Assembly: GCA_016794345.1 (NCBI GenBank)
Contig: JAEUKE010000123.1
Location: 1 to 64,000, forward strand
Direction: 5' to 3'
DNA length: 64,000 bases
Origin: Myxococcales bacterium
GTDB lineage: Bacteria > Myxococcota_A > Polyangia > Polyangiales > Polyangiaceae
A model generated the notes under the pieces. That model had not been told where the DNA came from. It saw only the letters and a list, made by a program, of their open reading frames with translations, and did no database searches. Positions 49,990 through 59,497 of the stretch are shown here, one piece after another (the stretch's first letter is position 1; every line of letters starts with the position of its first letter). A program made the translations under genes and the position numbers.

Positions 49990-51117
49990 TCAGGCCTGCG
50001 TGAGCCGCGCGCGGGCCTCTTTCACGAGCGCTGCCGCAGCTTCCGGCGTGTCCGCTGCGGCGCTCAGGTGGCCCATCTTTCGGCCCGGACGAGCGCCGGC
50101 CTTGCCGTAGAGGTGGAGGCGCACGCCGGGCAGCTCGAGCGCGCGCTCGAAGGGGGGCGTGCCGCTCTCCCACAGGTCGCCGAGGAGGTTGGCGATCGCC
50201 GCCGGCCGGACCACGGTCGTCGCGCCGAGCGGCAGGTCGCAGATCGCGCGCACGTGCTGCTCGAACTGGCTCGTCGCACACGCCTCGACGCTCGCGTGGT
50301 AGCTGTTGTGAGGCCTCGGCGCGAGCTCGTTCACGAGCAGCTCGCCGTCGGTCACGAAGATCTCCACACACACGAGGCCTTCGATCTCCAGCGCCGCCGC
50401 GACGCCGCGCGCGAGCTCCTCCGCGCGCGACGCGAGCGCCCCTGGGATGGGGGCGGGGATGACCGACCACGCGAGGATGCGCGACTCGTGGTGGTTGAGC
50501 GCGGCGGGGTAGACGGCGGCCTCCCCGCCCGGGCGCCTCGCCACGAGGACGGAGATCTCCTTCTCGATCGGCAGGGCGCGCTCCACGATACACGACTCCC
50601 CGGCCAGGACCGCGAAGGCGCGCGGCGCGTCGGCGGGGCCCGATGCTTCGTATTGACCGCGGCCGTCGTAGCCACCGCGAGCCGCCTTGACGAACGAGGG
50701 GCCGAGGACGTCGAGCGCCTGCGCGAGCTCAGCCTCCGTCTGGGCGACACGATAGGGGCCGACCGGAAAGCCCATGCGATCGAGCCAGGTCTTCTGGGCG
50801 ACGCGGTCCTGGATGACCTCGAGCGCCGCGGCCCCGGGACGGACCGGCACGAGCGCGGACGCGGCGCGCAGACCCGCGGTGCCGATCTTCTCGATCTCGA
50901 GCGTGAGCACGTCGGACACGGAGGCGAGCTGCACGGCGGCCGCTTCGTCGTCGAAGGACGCGACGATCTGCTCGTCCACCAGGAACCGAGAGGCGCAGGC
51001 CGGGTCGGGATCGAGGACACGCAACCGGTAGCCCATCTCCCGGGCGGCCATCGCCGTCATGCGGCCGAGCTGGCCCCCACCGAGGATGCCGATTGTCTTC
51101 CCCGGAGCGACCGTCAC
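49990..51117 (-). CDS. purK: N5-carboxyaminoimidazole ribonucleotide synthase
   Basis: 375 residues, GTG start overlapping the purE stop (GTGA). ATP-grasp enzyme of purine synthesis: makes N5-CAIR from AIR, ATP and bicarbonate. The N-terminal GGGQLGRM and [15 protein letters not shown], the glycine loop [12 protein letters not shown] and the metal-binding [23 protein letters not shown] are characteristic. With purE it feeds the next step. It ends 15 bases from the convergent TSP3 gene. Confidence 0.96.
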   Translation of the reverse strand: MTVAPGKTIGILGGGQLGRMTAMAAREMGYRLRVLDPDPACASRFLVDEQIVASFDDEAAAVQLASVSDVLTLEIEKIGTAGLRAASALVPVRPGAAALEVIQDRVAQKTWLDRMGFPVGPYRVAQTEAELAQALDVLGPSFVKAARGGYDGRGQYEASGPADAPRAFAVLAGESCIVERALPIEKEISVLVARRPGGEAAVYPAALNHHESRILAWSVIPAPIPGALASRAEELARGVAAALEIEGLVCVEIFVTDGELLVNELAPRPHNSYHASVEACATSQFEQHVRAICDLPLGATTVVRPAAIANLLGDLWESGTPPFERALELPGVRLHLYGKAGARPGRKMGHLSAAADTPEAAAALVKEARARLTQA

Positions 51118-51626
51118 GACGGGCCCTTCACGTCCCGCTGGGCGAGGACCTCGTCCCGACGTGCGTCACGCCACGCGCGGAGCCGCTGGCGCAGCGCTGG
51201 GTCGTGGATGGCGACAATCTGCGCCGCGAGGATGGCCGCGTTGGCCGCGCCCGGCTTGCCGATGGCGAGGGTCCCGACGGGGACGCCTTTGGGCATCTGC
51301 ACGATGGACAGGAGCGAGTCGATCCCTTGCAGGGCGGTCGCCGGCACCGGGACCCCGAGGACCGGCAGGACCGTTTGAGCCGCGACCATCCCGGGCAGGT
51401 GCGCTGCGCCACCCGCGCCCGCGATGATGACCTCGAGCCCACGCTGCTCGGCCGTCGTGGCGAACTCCGTCATCCACGCGGGCGTCCGGTGGGCGGAGAC
51501 GATCTTCACCTCGTGCGGGACCCCGAGCTCCTCGAGCATCTCGACGGCAGGTGAGAGGTACTCGAGGTCCGTGCGGCTGCCCATGATCACGGCCACCTTC
51601 GGGGTCGAGGTCGGGGCGGTACTCAC
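51114..51626 (-). CDS. purE: N5-carboxyaminoimidazole ribonucleotide mutase
   Basis: The GTG at 51626 gives 170 residues, typical of PurE class [22 protein letters not shown] carries the substrate loop, SAHRTP the catalytic histidine region, and [16 protein letters not shown] the second loop. The mutase moves the carboxyl from N5 to C4 of the imidazole. First in a purEK operon; divergent from a universal stress gene 46 bases away. Confidence 0.96.
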   Translation of the reverse strand: MSTAPTSTPKVAVIMGSRTDLEYLSPAVEMLEELGVPHEVKIVSAHRTPAWMTEFATTAEQRGLEVIIAGAGGAAHLPGMVAAQTVLPVLGVPVPATALQGIDSLLSIVQMPKGVPVGTLAIGKPGAANAAILAAQIVAIHDPALRQRLRAWRDARRDEVLAQRDVKGPS

Positions 51627-51632
51627 GTTCCT

Positions 51633-51663
51633 CTTGTTGCCCCATGCCGGGAGGCATAACAAG
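51633..51663. promoter_or_regulatory. Nested dyad between divergent purE and usp genes
   Basis: An inner atgcc-ggga-ggcat stem-loop (51644-51657) is flanked by cttgtt (51633-51638) and aacaag (51658-51663). It covers most of the 46-base space between the two start codons and could be an operator seen by both. No PurR-like consensus is recognised. Confidence 0.35.
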
Positions 51664-51672
51664 GAGAAAGGC

Positions 51673-52140
51673 ATGAGCGAGTCCAAGGTCATCGTCGCAG
51701 CGGTCGACTTGCACAAGGGTTCGAGGCTGGTCACGACCCGGGCCCTCGAAACGGCTGGAGAAGGCGGGACGGTCCACGTGATCTGCGTCTCCGAGCCGAA
51801 CATCGCGAACGTCAAGCCGCCGGAGGACATCGACGCGCCGGAGCTGACCGGAGTCGATACCCACAAGCTCAAGGACCTGCTCGATGCGCGGGTCGCGGAG
51901 TACAAGAAAGGCCACACCGGGGCGGCGATGCCCAAGGTGGAGCTCCACATCGACGCCGGTGATCCGGCCGAGCGTATCGTCGAGCTCGCTGCGCGGGTCG
52001 ACGCGGACGCGATCGTCGTCTCGTCGCACGGCCGCACCGGCATCCGGCGGCTGATCATCGGCTCGGTAGCGGAGAAGGTCGTCCGGTTGGCCGGCTGCTC
52101 CGTCATCGTGGTTCGCGAGAAGAAACACGAGAAGGCCTAG
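51673..52140 (+). CDS. Universal stress protein (UspA family)
   Basis: 155 residues, AAGGAG 6 bases upstream. Single Usp fold: [21 protein letters not shown] at the start and [40 protein letters not shown] at the end. The nucleotide-binding signature has Ser where the first Gly is usual (SSHG instead of GxHG), so ATP binding may be altered. The second gene at 52326 is a paralogue sharing the [12 protein letters not shown] segment. Confidence 0.92.
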   Translation: MSESKVIVAAVDLHKGSRLVTTRALETAGEGGTVHVICVSEPNIANVKPPEDIDAPELTGVDTHKLKDLLDARVAEYKKGHTGAAMPKVELHIDAGDPAERIVELAARVDADAIVVSSHGRTGIRRLIIGSVAEKVVRLAGCSVIVVREKKHEKA

Positions 52141-52283
52141 TGTCGGGGCGGCCAGGCATCCCGCTTGGAGGGGGCGGGAACCACGGCGCAAGCCGCGCTT
52201 TCGTTCGCAGGATTTGCGCGGCGGAGGTGGGGGACCGGCGCCCGTTGTCGGCTGATCGGGCTCTGTTTCGCTACGGAACCTGA

Positions 52284-52300
52284 TTGGCACACGTCGTGCG
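52284..52300 (+). promoter_or_regulatory. Putative sigma-54 (-24/-12) promoter
   Basis: TTGGCAC at 52284-52290 and TGC at 52297-52299 put the GG and GC pairs 12 bases apart, as in the TTGGCAC(G)N4TTGC consensus. The start site would be near 52311, 15 bases before the ATG. Sigma-54 control would need an enhancer-binding protein; the 185-base space upstream has room for its sites. Confidence 0.6.
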
Positions 52301-52325
52301 ATGTGCGGTCTCGAGGGAGCTCGTC

Positions 52326-52976
52326 ATGGCCAACAAGTTCGTGATTCTCGCTGCGATCGATCTCAACCCCGGCTCCGCGATCGTCCTCGATCGTGCGCTT
52401 TCGATGGGCGCGTCGCAGCCGGACTCGGAGCTGCACGTCCTGTCGGTCTCCGAGCCGCGAGTTCCGCTCGCGGCCTACCCGGGCATGGTGGCCCCTCCGG
52501 GCGCAGAGGGCATCGATCCGCAGGAGGTCGTCGGGTTCTGCAAGAAGCGGATCGAGGCGTTCCAGGCCGAGCACGCGGGCGCCAAGATCCCGCAAGTGCT
52601 CGTTCACACGTCGGTCGGCGTCCCCGCCGACGAGATCGTCTGGCTCGCGGCGAGCCTCAACGCGGACGCGATCCTCATCGGCACACACGGGCGGCGCGGC
52701 CTCAAGCGCATCCTCCTCGGCTCGGTGGCGGAGAAGGTCGTGCGGCTGGCAGGCTGCCCCGTTTTGACGGTCCGAGAGAAGAACCACAACCCCGAGTGGA
52801 AGGTGCCGGAGATCGAGCCGCTCTGTGAGGAGTGCGCGAAGACGCGCGCACGCACGAACGGCGCCGACCTCTGGTGCGAGCGCCATCACGAGCACCACGT
52901 GCGCACGCACGTCTACGGCTACAGCGCGACGAGCGATGCGCCGCCGCGCTCTTGGGGCTCGTCGACGGGGACCTGA
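52326..52976 (+). CDS. Universal stress protein with C-terminal Cys/His tail
   Basis: ATG 52326 gives 216 residues. Residues 1-160 are a Usp domain with the full G-x2-G-x9-G-S signature (GTHGRRGLKRILLGS) so nucleotide binding is likely. The C-terminal tail (about 165-205) carries CEECAKTRARTNG then CERHHEHH and VRTHVYGY, a candidate zinc-binding module (C-x2-C...C-x2-HH). The tail is absent from the neighbouring usp gene. Predicted sigma-54 promoter upstream. Role is probably redox or starvation response; this is inferred from family. Confidence 0.9.
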   Translation: MANKFVILAAIDLNPGSAIVLDRALSMGASQPDSELHVLSVSEPRVPLAAYPGMVAPPGAEGIDPQEVVGFCKKRIEAFQAEHAGAKIPQVLVHTSVGVPADEIVWLAASLNADAILIGTHGRRGLKRILLGSVAEKVVRLAGCPVLTVREKNHNPEWKVPEIEPLCEECAKTRARTNGADLWCERHHEHHVRTHVYGYSATSDAPPRSWGSSTGT

Positions 52977-53022
52977 CCGCCATCCCGGGGGGGCATGGCC
53001 CTCGGTCGCTGTGATTCACCGC

Positions 53023-53053
53023 TTACCCCTCCTCACCCACGTGAGGGGGGTAA
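53023..53053. repeat. Imperfect palindrome, REP-like
   Basis: ttacccctcctcac (53023-53036) pairs with gtgaggggggtaa (53041-53053) with one bulge. It lies between convergent genes, where it may act as terminator for both. It resembles the elements at 5375 and 539. Confidence 0.55.
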
Positions 53054-53069
53054 CTTCGCCTCGTCACGC

Positions 53070-53897
53070 TCAAGCGATGACGTATCTGTCATCAACCAGG
53101 CGCACGCGACCGTCACGGACGAGCTTCTTCAGGTGCGCCTCCAGGCTGAGCCGCGCGATGGGGTAGACCTCGGGGCCGACGTCGGCGTAGGCGCGGGGCA
53201 GGAGCTCATCGAGCGTGGCGCCTTTCGCGGGGATCGACATCGCGACGCGCTCTTCCCGCATCAAGCGGTGGGCACGGTACGCACGGAACAACCGCGAAGG
53301 CGCCTCGATGGGCGCGCCGTGCGCGGGGAGAGCGACCTGAGCCTCGAGGGCCTCGAGCCTCGAGAGCTGGACAAGGTACTCCGTCATGTCGCCCTCGTTC
53401 GGGTCGACGAGGATCGTCCCCACGCTGGCGACCATGTCGCCGACCACGGTGACGCCGAGCGCGCGCTCCACCAGGCAGAGGTGTCCGGGGGCGTGTCCGG
53501 GGGTGTGCATCACCTCCCATCGCTGCGCTGCGGGACCGTCGAGGACAAAAGACTCGCCCTCGTCGAGCTCGCGATCGACCCGAACCGAGAGCCGCGTCGC
53601 GGTCTGCCGGTGTGCCCAGAGCGGGACGCCCAGCTCGGTCAGGAAGAACTCGGCGCCGCCGACGTGATCGGGGTGGTGGTGGGTCGCAAAGATGGCCACG
53701 ACCTCACGGCCGCTCGCCTGGAGCGCGCGCACCCACTCCACCCAGGCGCGTCGCTCCTCTTCGTACGGGGTGGCCGGCTCGACCACGACCACCTCCCGCG
53801 TGCCGAGCGCGTAGCTGTTCGTGTGTGTGGCCGGGGGGAGCGTGGGCGTCTCGGCCGCGAAGCCGAGCACGCCCTCCCGAATGGTGTCCCCCCTCAT
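53070..53897 (-). CDS. Metallo-beta-lactamase fold hydrolase (LACTB2/glyoxalase II-like)
   Basis: 275 residues from ATG 53897. THHHPDHVGG is the HxHxDH zinc signature, HTPGHAPGHLC the next histidine region, VVGDMVASVG the bridging aspartate and LPAHGAPI the last histidine. A C-terminal winged-helix-like part (LLPRAYADVGPEVYPIARLSLEAHLKKLVRDGRVRLV) matches LACTB2-type proteins. Substrate (thioester, lactone or RNA) unknown. Next to a thiolase, it may clear an acyl thioester, but this is speculation. Confidence 0.9.
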   Translation of the reverse strand: MRGDTIREGVLGFAAETPTLPPATHTNSYALGTREVVVVEPATPYEEERRAWVEWVRALQASGREVVAIFATHHHPDHVGGAEFFLTELGVPLWAHRQTATRLSVRVDRELDEGESFVLDGPAAQRWEVMHTPGHAPGHLCLVERALGVTVVGDMVASVGTILVDPNEGDMTEYLVQLSRLEALEAQVALPAHGAPIEAPSRLFRAYRAHRLMREERVAMSIPAKGATLDELLPRAYADVGPEVYPIARLSLEAHLKKLVRDGRVRLVDDRYVIA

Positions 53898-53904
53898 CGA
53901 GGAG

Positions 53905-55089
<1,185 letters not shown>

Positions 55090-55180
55090 GACGTGTTTCT
55101 TACTCCCGCGGAAACCGGGTTTCCACGCAAACGAGAGCACGAACGGACCGAAGCCCGTCGTGCCCTCGCGCCGCGCTTCG

Positions 55181-56284
55181 TCACTTCGACTGGATGGTCG
55201 CGATCCCGGTCTGGACGTACCGCGCCGTGGCCTGGTCACCCGTGAGGTAGGCGTCGTACCCGGCGATCTGGCGCAGGTGCCGCTCGAAGAAGGCGGCCTC
55301 GTACGAGTAGGCGAGCGCCGTGACGACGGAGTTCGCGAGCGTCGGGGTCGCGCAGAAGCTGCAAGTGAACCCGCAGCTCGCGAGGTCGTCGAGGAAGCTC
55401 ATGTGGCTGGCTCCGAGGACATCCACCTGGAAGCTCGGCGAGGTGGCGCCGGCGTAGAAGGTCTGGAAGTTGTCGAGGGCGGGCGCACACGCCTGGAAGC
55501 CCGTGGAGTCGAGCGTCTCACCCAGGATGCCGGTGGGGATGTTCAGCGAGGGCATCAGCTCCGACGTGTCGGGGCAGTCCTGCGGGGAGCAGCCCATCGC
55601 GCCGTCCACCGGGTCGAGGGCGAGCACGGCCTTGATGCGGCTGTCGTAGGTGGCCGCGAGGAGCGACACCTTCCCGCCGAGCGAGTGGCCGGTCATGCCG
55701 ACGAGGCCCGTGTCCACGAGCGACGCGAGCGTGGGGTCGGCCGCAGCCCAGTCGATGACGCCGATCATGTCGTTGGCGTTGTCGACGTGGCTGTTGCCGA
55801 TGAAGCCGGCCGGGAAATCCGCGGTGACGGCGACGTAGCCGAAGGTCGCGAGGCGCTCGGCGTAGCCCTCGTATTGCGAGGCGGGGAGCTGGAAGCCGTG
55901 GCCGATGACGACGAGCGGATAGGGACCCGAGCTCGGGCCCGAGGTTGGGTAAAACGCTTTGACGTCAAATGAATGGTCCGTCTCGGCGACGTCCGCGGTG
56001 CCGTCGAGCGTGGTGAACGAATAGGGGCCGGGCAGGTTCGGATCGGCGAGGTTGCTCGTCCCGCCGCCTTCGCCGCCGGTTCCCATCGAGCTCCCCGTCG
56101 AGCTCCCCGTCGTCGTGGAGCCGGTCGTGGAGCCGGTGCCGCTGCCGGTCGTGCCGGTGGCGCCAGAGCCGGTCGTCGACGTGGTCGTCGTGCCGCCGCC
56201 CGTACCCGAAGTGTCGTCGCCACAGGCGAACAGCGTGAGCAGGGCGGACGCGGCGAGCGCGCCGTTGAAGATGCGGATGGACAT
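55181..56284 (-). CDS. Alpha/beta hydrolase lipoprotein (PAF-acetylhydrolase/chlorophyllase-like)
   Basis: 367 residues. Lipobox LTLFAC, then a 60-residue Gly/Ser/Thr linker (TTTTSTTGSGATGTTG and so on). The hydrolase begins near residue 85: YPLVVIGHGFQLPASQYEGYAERLATFGYVAVTADFPAG, with the nucleophile GMTGHSLGGKVSLLAA, and a likely acid and His in LDPVDG and GASHMSF. Two Cys pairs (GCSPQDC, CGFTCSFC) suggest disulfides. Secreted, membrane-anchored esterase or lipase. MerR gene lies upstream and is probably its regulator. Confidence 0.87.
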   Translation of the reverse strand: MSIRIFNGALAASALLTLFACGDDTSGTGGGTTTTSTTGSGATGTTGSGTGSTTGSTTTGSSTGSSMGTGGEGGGTSNLADPNLPGPYSFTTLDGTADVAETDHSFDVKAFYPTSGPSSGPYPLVVIGHGFQLPASQYEGYAERLATFGYVAVTADFPAGFIGNSHVDNANDMIGVIDWAAADPTLASLVDTGLVGMTGHSLGGKVSLLAATYDSRIKAVLALDPVDGAMGCSPQDCPDTSELMPSLNIPTGILGETLDSTGFQACAPALDNFQTFYAGATSPSFQVDVLGASHMSFLDDLASCGFTCSFCATPTLANSVVTALAYSYEAAFFERHLRQIAGYDAYLTGDQATARYVQTGIATIQSK

Positions 56285-56297
56285 CGAGCCTCTTCCT

Positions 56298-56324
56298 AAA
56301 GTGGCAAGTGGAGCTTGCTACTTT
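56298..56324 (-). promoter_or_regulatory. Dyad overlapping merR stop, before hydrolase ribosome site
   Basis: aaagtggcaag (56298-56308) and cttgctacttt (56314-56324) are 11-base arms with one mismatch, spaced 5 bases. The merR stop lies inside it. On the minus strand it directly precedes AGGAAGAGG and the hydrolase ATG. Either an intercistronic hairpin or an operator for the MerR protein. Confidence 0.5.
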
Positions 56325-57034
56325 CTACTTCTCGGCTTCCGCGTCAACGGTGGTCGCGCTGCGAGCAGATCGCGGAGCGTCGGCAGCAACAACTTGCGCC
56401 TGAGGAGGAGGATCAGCTTCTCCGAGAGCAACGTTCCCGCGTCGGCGAGCTCCGTCACCTGATCCGGCGCCCGCGGGAGCACCCCCTCGCGGAACAACGT
56501 CAGCTCGACGCGTACCAGCGCGCGAACGGCGTCGACGTATTGGGCGACGATCTCGAGCGGCAACATGGCCGGGGTGAGCCCGGCGCGTCGCGCCGCGCCC
56601 AGCGTTCGCAGGAGCTCCACGTCATCGCCGCCGTAGACCTCGGTGTTCCCCTCGCGGATCGGCGTGAGCACGCCGATCGACTTGAGCCAGGCGAGATCGG
56701 CCGTCGCCACGCCGGCGCGCAGGAGCTCGTCCGCGGTGCGGTGCTCCTTGTTGCGTCCGGTCTCGACCGTCCTTTCGATCGACCTCTCGAGGGACGCGAG
56801 CGGAGCGTCCGCCTTCTCGTCGACGATGTCGCGGATCACGGTGAGCGGGAGAAACTGCTTCTTCAGCTCTTTGATCTGCTCGATGCGACGGACCGCCGCG
56901 TCGTCGAAATACGCGATGTTGCGCCCGCGGCGAACGGGCGTGACGAGCCCCTCCCGAACCCAGTGCTTCGCGGTCGCGAGCGGGATGCCGGCCTTCTTCG
57001 CCAGCTGCCCTATCTTGAGGAGCTCCTGCGCCAC
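56318..57034 (-). CDS. MerR family regulator
   Basis: 238 residues, GTG start. The N-terminal winged helix is clear (LKIGQLAKKAGIPLATAKHWVREGLVTPVRRGRNIAYFDDAAVRRIEQI). A second, weaker helix-turn-helix-like unit at about residues 100-145 (AGVATADLAWLKSIGVLTPIREGNTEVYGGDDVELL) looks like another MerR fold, so the protein may be a tandem duplication. No Cys effector site. Presumed to act on the adjacent hydrolase gene. Confidence 0.88.
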   Translation of the reverse strand: MAQELLKIGQLAKKAGIPLATAKHWVREGLVTPVRRGRNIAYFDDAAVRRIEQIKELKKQFLPLTVIRDIVDEKADAPLASLERSIERTVETGRNKEHRTADELLRAGVATADLAWLKSIGVLTPIREGNTEVYGGDDVELLRTLGAARRAGLTPAMLPLEIVAQYVDAVRALVRVELTLFREGVLPRAPDQVTELADAGTLLSEKLILLLRRKLLLPTLRDLLAARPPLTRKPRSRK

Positions 57035-57089
57035 GCATGGCAGGGGCTATCACGACCGCGCGGCTCGCGTCGAGGCTGGCCCGGCAACA

Positions 57090-57635
57090 TCACGCCGCGA
57101 GCGGCGCGGCTTCCACCGTCAGCGCGGACGCGAGCAGCTTTCGCCCGCGATGCAGGCGGCTCATCACGGTGCCGACCGGGACGCCCATCTTCTCGGCTGC
57201 GTCGCGGTAGCTCAGCTCGTCGAGGTCGACGAGCGCCACCGCGTCGCGGAAGCTCTTCGGCAGCTTCTCCACGGTCTCGCGCAGCGCCGGCGTGAGCGAC
57301 TGCATCGCGGGCGACTGCTCCGGGAGGGTCCAGGCGCACGGGTCGGACGCGAGCGAGCTCAGCGCCTTGTGCTCGCGGCGCAGGCGGCGGCAGCGCGTGA
57401 CGAACACGCTGAAGAGGATCTGGAAGAGCCAGGCGCGCGCGTTCGTTCCCGGGATGAAATGGGACTCGAACCGCATCGCGCGCTCGACGGTGTCCTGCAC
57501 GACGTCGTCCGCTTCCGCCGGGTTGCGCGTGAGGCGAAGCGCGCGGCCTCGCAGCTCGGGACCGAGCGCGACGAGGGCGCGACGGAGCTCCGAGGTAGGG
57601 CGAACGACCGGGCGGGGCGACGATTGGGTAAGCAT
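57090..57635 (-). CDS. ECF-type sigma factor
   Basis: 181 residues from ATG 57635. Region 2 (GRALRLTRNPAEADDVVQDTVERAMRF and ARAWLFQILFSVFVTRCRRLRRE) and region 4 (TVEKLPKSFRDAVALVDLDELSYRDAAEKMGVPVGTVMSRLHRGRKLL) are both typical. No anti-sigma factor is adjacent, so control may be by transcription or a distant partner. Confidence 0.92.
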   Translation of the reverse strand: MLTQSSPRPVVRPTSELRRALVALGPELRGRALRLTRNPAEADDVVQDTVERAMRFESHFIPGTNARAWLFQILFSVFVTRCRRLRREHKALSSLASDPCAWTLPEQSPAMQSLTPALRETVEKLPKSFRDAVALVDLDELSYRDAAEKMGVPVGTVMSRLHRGRKLLASALTVEAAPLAA

Positions 57636-57731
57636 CCGAGAACCTCCGGCCACGCCCTTTCGCAACCGAGGTGCCACCCGCCCACAGGGGGTAAATGCTG
57701 GAAATGACTGAGCACGGTTCGAGGCTCGTGT

Positions 57732-57763
57732 TGTCCGGGGAACGCGCGACGTGTCCCCGGACA
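57732..57763 (-). terminator. Hairpin downstream of nnr
   Basis: tgtccgggga (57732-57741) and tccccggaca (57754-57763) make a 10-base perfect stem 12 bases beyond the nnr stop on the minus strand. No T-run follows, so a rho-dependent or weak terminator is more likely than an intrinsic one. Confidence 0.5.
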
Positions 57764-57774
57764 CACGGGCCGGT

Positions 57775-59433
57775 CTAACCGCGCTCCTCTCCGCGCTTCA
57801 TCAGGTCGGCGATGATGCCGGGGACCATCTTCGCGATCTCGCCGGCGAGGAGGCCGCGGTCGGCCCCGGTCTGCGTGCTCCACTTGTCGGCCGCGAGGGC
57901 GTGCACCAAAACCCCCGCGCTCGCGGCGCGGTCTTCCTTCATGGAGCAGCCGAGGGCCGCGATGATCCCGGTGAGGACGTCGCCCGAGCCGGCGGTTGCG
58001 AGCGACGGGTTGCCGGCGACCGCGACGTACACGCGGCCGTCGGGCAGGGCCACGAGCGTGCGAGCACCTTTGAGGACGACGGTGGCGCCGGTGAGCTTGA
58101 CCGCGTCGGCGATCTTTCCGAACCGGTCTTGTTCGATCTCGGCGCCCGAGCAGCCGAGGAGGCGGCCGAGCTCGCCCGGGTGCGGCGTGAGGACCACGCG
58201 ACCACGCGCCCCGGCGAGGTCCCGCGCGCGACCGACGAAGCAGGTGATCGCGTCCGCGTCGACGACCTTCAGGCCGTCCCACTTGAGCACGATGTGGTCG
58301 ACCGCGCGCCGCGCCGCTTCGTCGAGGCCGAGCCCCGGTCCGATGGCGACGACGTGCCTGCCTTCGAGCACCTTGTCGAGGCTTTCCTCGACGTCGGAAG
58401 GATCGATGCGCGCGGTCATCACCTCCATGACCTGCGACTCGATCGACCGGGCCGCCTCCGGCCACGTCGCCAGGGTCACGAGCCCTGCGCCGGCGCGCAG
58501 CGCCGCGAAGGCCGTGAGCTTGGCCGCCCCGAGCTTGCCGGGCGAGCCGGCGACGACGAGCACGTTGCCGGCCGCGTGTTTGTGCACGTTCGGCTCGCGG
58601 CGGATGAAGTAGGTGCCCACGTGCTCGGGGTCGAGCACCTCCGCCGAGTAGCCGACCTGCTCGAGGATGAGCGCCTCGGGGACGCCGAGATCGACAACGT
58701 GGACCCGGCCGGCCAGGCGAGCGCCGTCGGGCGTCAGCAGGCCGATCTTGAGGTGGCCAAACGTGACAGTATCGTCAGCGAGAACGGCCGCGCCCAGCGG
58801 CGACCCGCTGTCGGCGTCGAGTCCGGAGGGGATGTCGAGGGCGACCGTCCGCGCGCGGCAGGAGTTGATGGCGTCGATCACGTGGACCAGGTGCCCCTGG
58901 ATGGGGCGGTCGAGCCCCGTCCCGAAGATGGCGTCGACGACGAAGTCCGCGGTCTCCAGCTCGGCCACGAGCGTGTCGATGGGGGCTCCGTGCGGGAGCT
59001 CCACGCAGGCTCCGCCCAGATCCACGAACGCGTCGTGGTTGATGCGGGCCTCCCCGGTGACCTTCTCGGCCAGCCCGGTGAGGACCACCGTGACGTCGGC
59101 GCCGCGCGCGAGCAGGTGACGGGCGACCACGAAGCCGTCGCCGCCGTTGTTGCCGGTCCCACACACGATGACCACGCGCGCGTCGAGCGGGTAGTCCGCC
59201 GGCTGTCCCGGTGCCCGGACGTGGCGGATGGGGAAGACCGCGCGGCGGCCCTGCGCGGCCCTGCCCGCCTCCCGGCGGGGGCCCCCGCGGGGCCGCGCCG
59301 CGACCATCGCGGAGAGGACGTCGGCGGCGCCGCGGCCGGCGTTCTCCATCAGGACCATGCCGGGGACGTGGCAGCTCTCGATGGCGTACTTGTCGAACGC
59401 GCGCATCTGGGCGCGGGAGAGGACCGGGATCAC
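57775..59433 (-). CDS. nnr: Bifunctional NAD(P)HX epimerase/dehydratase
   Basis: 552 residues, GTG at 59433. Residues 1-240 are the YjeF_N epimerase (MIPVLSRAQMRAFDKYAIE, CGTGNNGGDGFVVARHL, ALDIPSGLDADSG). Residues 260-552 are the carbohydrate-kinase-like dehydratase (GNVLVVAGSPGKLGAAKL, AGLVTLATWPEA, TPHPGELGRLLG, LKGARTLVALPDG, GNPSLATAGSGDVLTGIIAAL). Repairs hydrated NADH and NADPH. Residues about 47-84 hold an Arg/Gly/Pro-rich insertion before the nucleotide loop that standard homologues lack. Confidence 0.93.
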   Translation of the reverse strand: MIPVLSRAQMRAFDKYAIESCHVPGMVLMENAGRGAADVLSAMVAARPRGGPRREAGRAAQGRRAVFPIRHVRAPGQPADYPLDARVVIVCGTGNNGGDGFVVARHLLARGADVTVVLTGLAEKVTGEARINHDAFVDLGGACVELPHGAPIDTLVAELETADFVVDAIFGTGLDRPIQGHLVHVIDAINSCRARTVALDIPSGLDADSGSPLGAAVLADDTVTFGHLKIGLLTPDGARLAGRVHVVDLGVPEALILEQVGYSAEVLDPEHVGTYFIRREPNVHKHAAGNVLVVAGSPGKLGAAKLTAFAALRAGAGLVTLATWPEAARSIESQVMEVMTARIDPSDVEESLDKVLEGRHVVAIGPGLGLDEAARRAVDHIVLKWDGLKVVDADAITCFVGRARDLAGARGRVVLTPHPGELGRLLGCSGAEIEQDRFGKIADAVKLTGATVVLKGARTLVALPDGRVYVAVAGNPSLATAGSGDVLTGIIAALGCSMKEDRAASAGVLVHALAADKWSTQTGADRGLLAGEIAKMVPGIIADLMKRGEERG

Positions 59434-59497
59434 GGGCCGAGAGTAGGGGAGGCACTGGGCCTTGCCCAGAGCGGCGGGGACGGGCCATGCTCCGCGC

